A DNA stretch of 64,000 nucleotides from Profundibacter sp033851955 (lineage in GTDB: Bacteria; Pseudomonadota; Alphaproteobacteria; Rhodobacterales; Rhodobacteraceae), in NCBI GenBank assembly GCA_033851955.1, contig JAWSVK010000006.1:186001-250000 (forward strand), in the 5' to 3' direction. Below are positions 61,074-64,000 of this stretch, piece after piece (positions within the stretch are counted from its first letter, which is position 1; the number at the start of each line of letters is the position of its first letter). Both the position numbers and the translations under genes were made by a program. The notes beneath the pieces are model-generated. The model was not told the DNA's origin. It did not search any database and was given only the letters and a program-made list of their open reading frames with translations.

Positions 61074-63162
61074 TCCACCTTTTTCGTTAGCAGCCATTTT
61101 TCAACCCACCATTTTATTGGCTCTGGCATTGATGGCAATCATTGTAATGATGATTCTGCCAATGCCATCGTGGGTTCTAGATGTTGGTTTGGCAGCGTCA
61201 TTTGCGTTGGCCATTCTCATGTTCACCATAACGCTTTTCATCGAGCGTCCATTGGAATTTTCAGCATTCCCGACGGTGCTGCTCGCATCGTTGATGTTGC
61301 GCCTGTCTCTGAATGTATCCTCAACCAAATTGATCATTGGCGAGGGCCACACAGGTACCGGTGCAGCAGGCAACGTCATCGAGGGGTTTGCTAACTTTGT
61401 GATGGGCGGCAGTGTTTTCATGGGGCTTGTTGTGTTCGGCGTGCTGATCATCGTGAACTTCATTGTTATCACCAAAGGCGCAGCGCGCATGGCCGAGGTC
61501 GGAGCGAGGTTTGCGCTTGACGGGATGCCAGGCAAACAGTTGGCGATCGACAGTGACATGTCTGCCGGTGCGATTGACCACAAAGAGGCCAAAGAACGCC
61601 GCGAAAGAGAACAAGCTGAAACAACGTTTTTTGGTTCACTGGATGGGGCGTCGAAATTTGTCAAAGGAGATGCTGTTGCCGGTCTTTTGATAACTTTGTT
61701 AAATTTTGTTATGGGCCTAATTATGGGTGTTACCATGCATGGAATGCCGCTTTCGGTGGCCTTCGAAACATACTCAATTTTGACCGTAGGAGATGGGCTT
61801 GTCACCCAGCTTCCGGCGGTTATCATTTCGATTGCATCTGCTTTGCTGCTAGCCCGAGGCGGGACAAAAGGATCTGCCGATCGAGAAATTGTTGCCCAAC
61901 TGGGGCGTTACCCACCAGCTCTTTACACGGTCGGGCTGCTGATGGGAATGTTTGCGCTGGTTCCTGGTTTGCCATTTCTACCGTTTATTGCAGGCTCGAT
62001 CACCTTGGTTGCAAGCGCTGCAATGATGTCGCGTGCGGCAAAGGAAAAGAAAAAACTCGAACAGAAATCCACCCAAAATATAGAAGAGGTTTCACCAAAG
62101 ACACCAATCGGGGATCTGCTGGATTTGGATGATATCCATGTCGAGTTTGCACCTGATCTTGTCAATATGGTTTTGGACCCCGCCACGGGGTTGGACGCGC
62201 GCATTGCAAATATGCGTACACATGTCGCATCATCGTTTGGGTTGATCTTGCCGGAGATTCGATTGACGGACGACGCATCTTTGCCGCCGGGCACATATGT
62301 CGTCAAAGTTCAGGGGGTTGAGCAGGTACGTGACCGTCTGCATCCCGAGCAAGCATTGGCATTGCTGCCTGAAGGACCTGATATTTTGCCAAGTGGCGAA
62401 GATGTAAAAGAGCCGGTTTACGGTGCGCCCGCCCGTTGGATCACCGCAGAAAATCAAGAAGAGGCAGCCCTATCTGGTGCGACAATTGTAACGGCAGCTG
62501 AGGTCTTGGCGACGCACCTTCTGGAGGTGATAAAGCAGAACTTCCCGCGCTTGCTGACACTACGAGCATTGCGCAAATTGTTGGATGAATTTGTGAACCT
62601 TTCTGACGAACATCGTGCCGAGTCAAACAGGAGAATGCTGGATGAGTTGATGCCGGATAAGGTGCCAGTTGACCTGCTGCTTACAGTGATGCGCCTGTTG
62701 TTGGACGAACGGGTATCAGTGCGAAACCTCCCGCTCATATTAGAAGCAATCGCCGAGGCGCGTCCATCCCATGCATCGCCAGAAGCCATTTGCGAACATG
62801 TGCGACAGCGGTTGGGATTTCAGATGGTCGCGGAAATAAAACGCGAGGACGGTACAATCCCGCTCATTCAGTTGGCACCTGAATGGGAGACAGCGTTTAC
62901 AACATATCAGATTGAGGCGGAACGGGGGTATGGAGACGTCGCACTGCCACCGGAAGAATTCAACCGGTTGGCAAACGGCGTGGCCGAAAAATTGGCACGG
63001 GCATCAGAAACTGGAATCTACCCAGCCATAGCAACTCCGCGACACCGGCGACGCTTTTTAAGAACTGTTTTAGCGGCAAAAGGAATCACAAATCCGGTAC
63101 TCTCGTTTGAGGAAATCGGTATTGAGGCGCGACCGTCGCTTGTTGGATTGGTTCCAGCATGA
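61063..63162 (+). CDS. flhA: FlhA, flagellar export gate protein
   Basis: FlhA is the large export-gate subunit that selects and energises substrates. The 699-residue protein has eight membrane helices (about 10-330), the FHIPEP-region motif LRLSLNVSSTKLII, the cytoplasmic-loop segment GARFALDGMPGKQLAIDSDM, and a C-terminal cytoplasmic domain. Three ATGs (61051, 61063, 61066) could start it, and no strong ribosome site decides between them. The upstream stop at 61071-61073 overlaps. fliR follows with a four-base overlap. Confidence 0.96.
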   Translation: MMDNPPFSLAAIFQPTILLALALMAIIVMMILPMPSWVLDVGLAASFALAILMFTITLFIERPLEFSAFPTVLLASLMLRLSLNVSSTKLIIGEGHTGTGAAGNVIEGFANFVMGGSVFMGLVVFGVLIIVNFIVITKGAARMAEVGARFALDGMPGKQLAIDSDMSAGAIDHKEAKERREREQAETTFFGSLDGASKFVKGDAVAGLLITLLNFVMGLIMGVTMHGMPLSVAFETYSILTVGDGLVTQLPAVIISIASALLLARGGTKGSADREIVAQLGRYPPALYTVGLLMGMFALVPGLPFLPFIAGSITLVASAAMMSRAAKEKKKLEQKSTQNIEEVSPKTPIGDLLDLDDIHVEFAPDLVNMVLDPATGLDARIANMRTHVASSFGLILPEIRLTDDASLPPGTYVVKVQGVEQVRDRLHPEQALALLPEGPDILPSGEDVKEPVYGAPARWITAENQEEAALSGATIVTAAEVLATHLLEVIKQNFPRLLTLRALRKLLDEFVNLSDEHRAESNRRMLDELMPDKVPVDLLLTVMRLLLDERVSVRNLPLILEAIAEARPSHASPEAICEHVRQRLGFQMVAEIKREDGTIPLIQLAPEWETAFTTYQIEAERGYGDVALPPEEFNRLANGVAEKLARASETGIYPAIATPRHRRRFLRTVLAAKGITNPVLSFEEIGIEARPSLVGLVPA

Positions 63163-63938
63163 ATGGTGCGCTGACAGTGCTGCAAGAGTTCGGGCAAGAA
63201 GGACTGCTGACGGCTATCATTGTCTTTTTGCGGGTGGGTGCCACGATGGCTGTCCTACCGGCATTTGGCGAACGCGCAATCCCACAGCGCGTGCGGGTGG
63301 GTTTGGCGCTGGCGTTCACAGCAATTGTAGCGCCAGCAGTTGCGCATCATGTGGATCCGTTGACCAAAGACCAGAGCGTGTTGACCATCATGCTTGCTAC
63401 TGAAACATTTGCCGGGTTAACAATTGGTATTGGCCTGCGGTTGTTCATCCACGCCTTGCAAATGGCGGGGTCAATAGCGGCGCAATCTACATCCCTGTCA
63501 CAAGTTTTCGGCGGTAGCGCTGGGGTCGACCCGCAACCCGCGATGGGTCACCTACTGGTTTACGGCGGTCTTGCGCTGGCCGTTATGACGGGTCTGCATG
63601 TACGCATCGCAGAAGTAATGATCCTATCCTACGACCTGTTTGTCCCAGGTCAGTTGCCCGATGCCGCAGAGTTGAAATTTTGGGGTGTGTCACAGGTGGC
63701 CAAAATGTTCTCACTGGCTTTTACGTTGGCGGCCCCATTTGTCATCGCATCGTTGATCTATAATGTCGCGCTGGGAGTCATTAACCGGGCTATGCCGCAG
63801 CTGATGGTAGCATTTGTCGGAGCACCGGCAATCACCGCAGGGGCGTTGATCCTGATGTTCTTGGTGATGCCAATGATGCTTGGCGTGTGGTCCGAGGAAC
63901 TTTCCCTATTTTTGCAAAACCCGTTTGGGAGGCACTGA
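63159..63938 (+). CDS. fliR: FliR, flagellar export gate protein
   Basis: FliR is the single-copy core subunit of the FliPQR gate. The 259-residue protein has five or six helices with RVGATMAVLPAFGERAIPQRVRVGLALAF (about 22-50), GLRLFIHALQMAGSIAAQSTSLSQ and a C-terminal MPQLMVAFVGAPAITAGALILMFLVMPMML. It overlaps flhA by four bases and flhB by one. Confidence 0.95.
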   Translation: MNGALTVLQEFGQEGLLTAIIVFLRVGATMAVLPAFGERAIPQRVRVGLALAFTAIVAPAVAHHVDPLTKDQSVLTIMLATETFAGLTIGIGLRLFIHALQMAGSIAAQSTSLSQVFGGSAGVDPQPAMGHLLVYGGLALAVMTGLHVRIAEVMILSYDLFVPGQLPDAAELKFWGVSQVAKMFSLAFTLAAPFVIASLIYNVALGVINRAMPQLMVAFVGAPAITAGALILMFLVMPMMLGVWSEELSLFLQNPFGRH

Positions 63939-64000
63939 TGAGTGCTGGTGCAGATGATGGTGACAAGCAATTCGAGCCGACGCAAAAAAAGCTCGACGAC
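63938..64000 (+). CDS. flhB: FlhB N-terminus (cut by window end)
   Basis: GGGAGG precedes an ATG that overlaps the fliR stop as TGATG. The 21 visible codons read MSAGADDGDKQFEPTQKKLD and end with another aspartate; the FEPTxKKLDDA pattern is the FlhB N-terminus. FlhB switches export specificity after hook completion. The rest lies outside the window. Confidence 0.9.
   Translation, partial: MSAGADDGDKQFEPTQKKLDD

Noticed and set aside
1..64000. tRNA, rRNA, CRISPR, insertion sequence or prophage
   Set aside because: I saw no tRNA-like cloverleaf, no rRNA signature, no regularly spaced direct repeats, and no transposase, integrase or phage structural motif. Only a dedicated search could exclude small or diverged examples.

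Overview
The window looks like a piece of the main chromosome of a marine alphaproteobacterium of the Rhodobacteraceae (roseobacter group). The reasons are the divergent RegB / SenC-RegA redox locus, the hemD-Mic60-HemY string, the tsaE-amgK-murU-addB-addA chain, a roseobacter-type fla1 flagellar cluster with CtrA-like promoter sites, and the gene set mnmG-mnmE-rho-hemJ / maf-aroE-coaE-dnaQ-secB that surrounds the replication origin in this order. Base composition is moderate, and almost every gene is a recognisable intact core gene. I see no insertion sequence, prophage, CRISPR array, rRNA or tRNA.

Origin region (1-8.6 kb). A 384-base gene-free stretch (4969-5352) holds an AT-rich block and eleven DnaA-box-like 9-mers. 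The genes on its left (hemJ, rho, mnmE, mnmG) run leftward and those on its right (maf, aroE, coaE, dnaQ) run rightward, as expected at a bidirectional origin. A perfect 16-base parS site (1757-1772) lies on the translation start of mnmG, about 3.3 kb from the origin. It should serve the ParAB system normally found just beyond mnmG.

Housekeeping region (8-45 kb). This holds protein export and envelope genes (secB, fxsA, a Tim44-like protein, mltA), proteolysis (hslV, a membrane protein, hslU), thioredoxin, AddAB break repair, cell-wall recycling (amgK, murU), tsaE, the RegBA redox switch with SenC, an acyl-CoA synthetase, ahcY with a long possibly structured leader, tsaD-gpsA, and hemD-mic60-hemY. 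Several strings are translationally coupled by 1-14 base overlaps. A 51-codon gene at 33564-33719 lies divergent from a LysR regulator. A luciferase-like monooxygenase gene overlaps a globin gene at 45.5 kb.

Flagellar region (46.2-64 kb). motB, flgE, flgK, flgL and flgI run rightward. fliF, fliH, fliN and fliP run leftward. fliL, a small helical protein, a MotE-like protein, motA, a large periplasmic repeat protein, an SltF-like lytic transglycosylase, flhA, fliR and the first 21 codons of flhB run rightward. Three CtrA-like sites (TTAA-N7-TTAA with one mismatch each) precede motB, flgE and fliL/fliF. The least understood genes are the 769-residue exported protein at 57881-60190 and its small neighbours in the stator operon. 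They are the best candidates for undescribed biology, but I see no clearly new multi-gene system.
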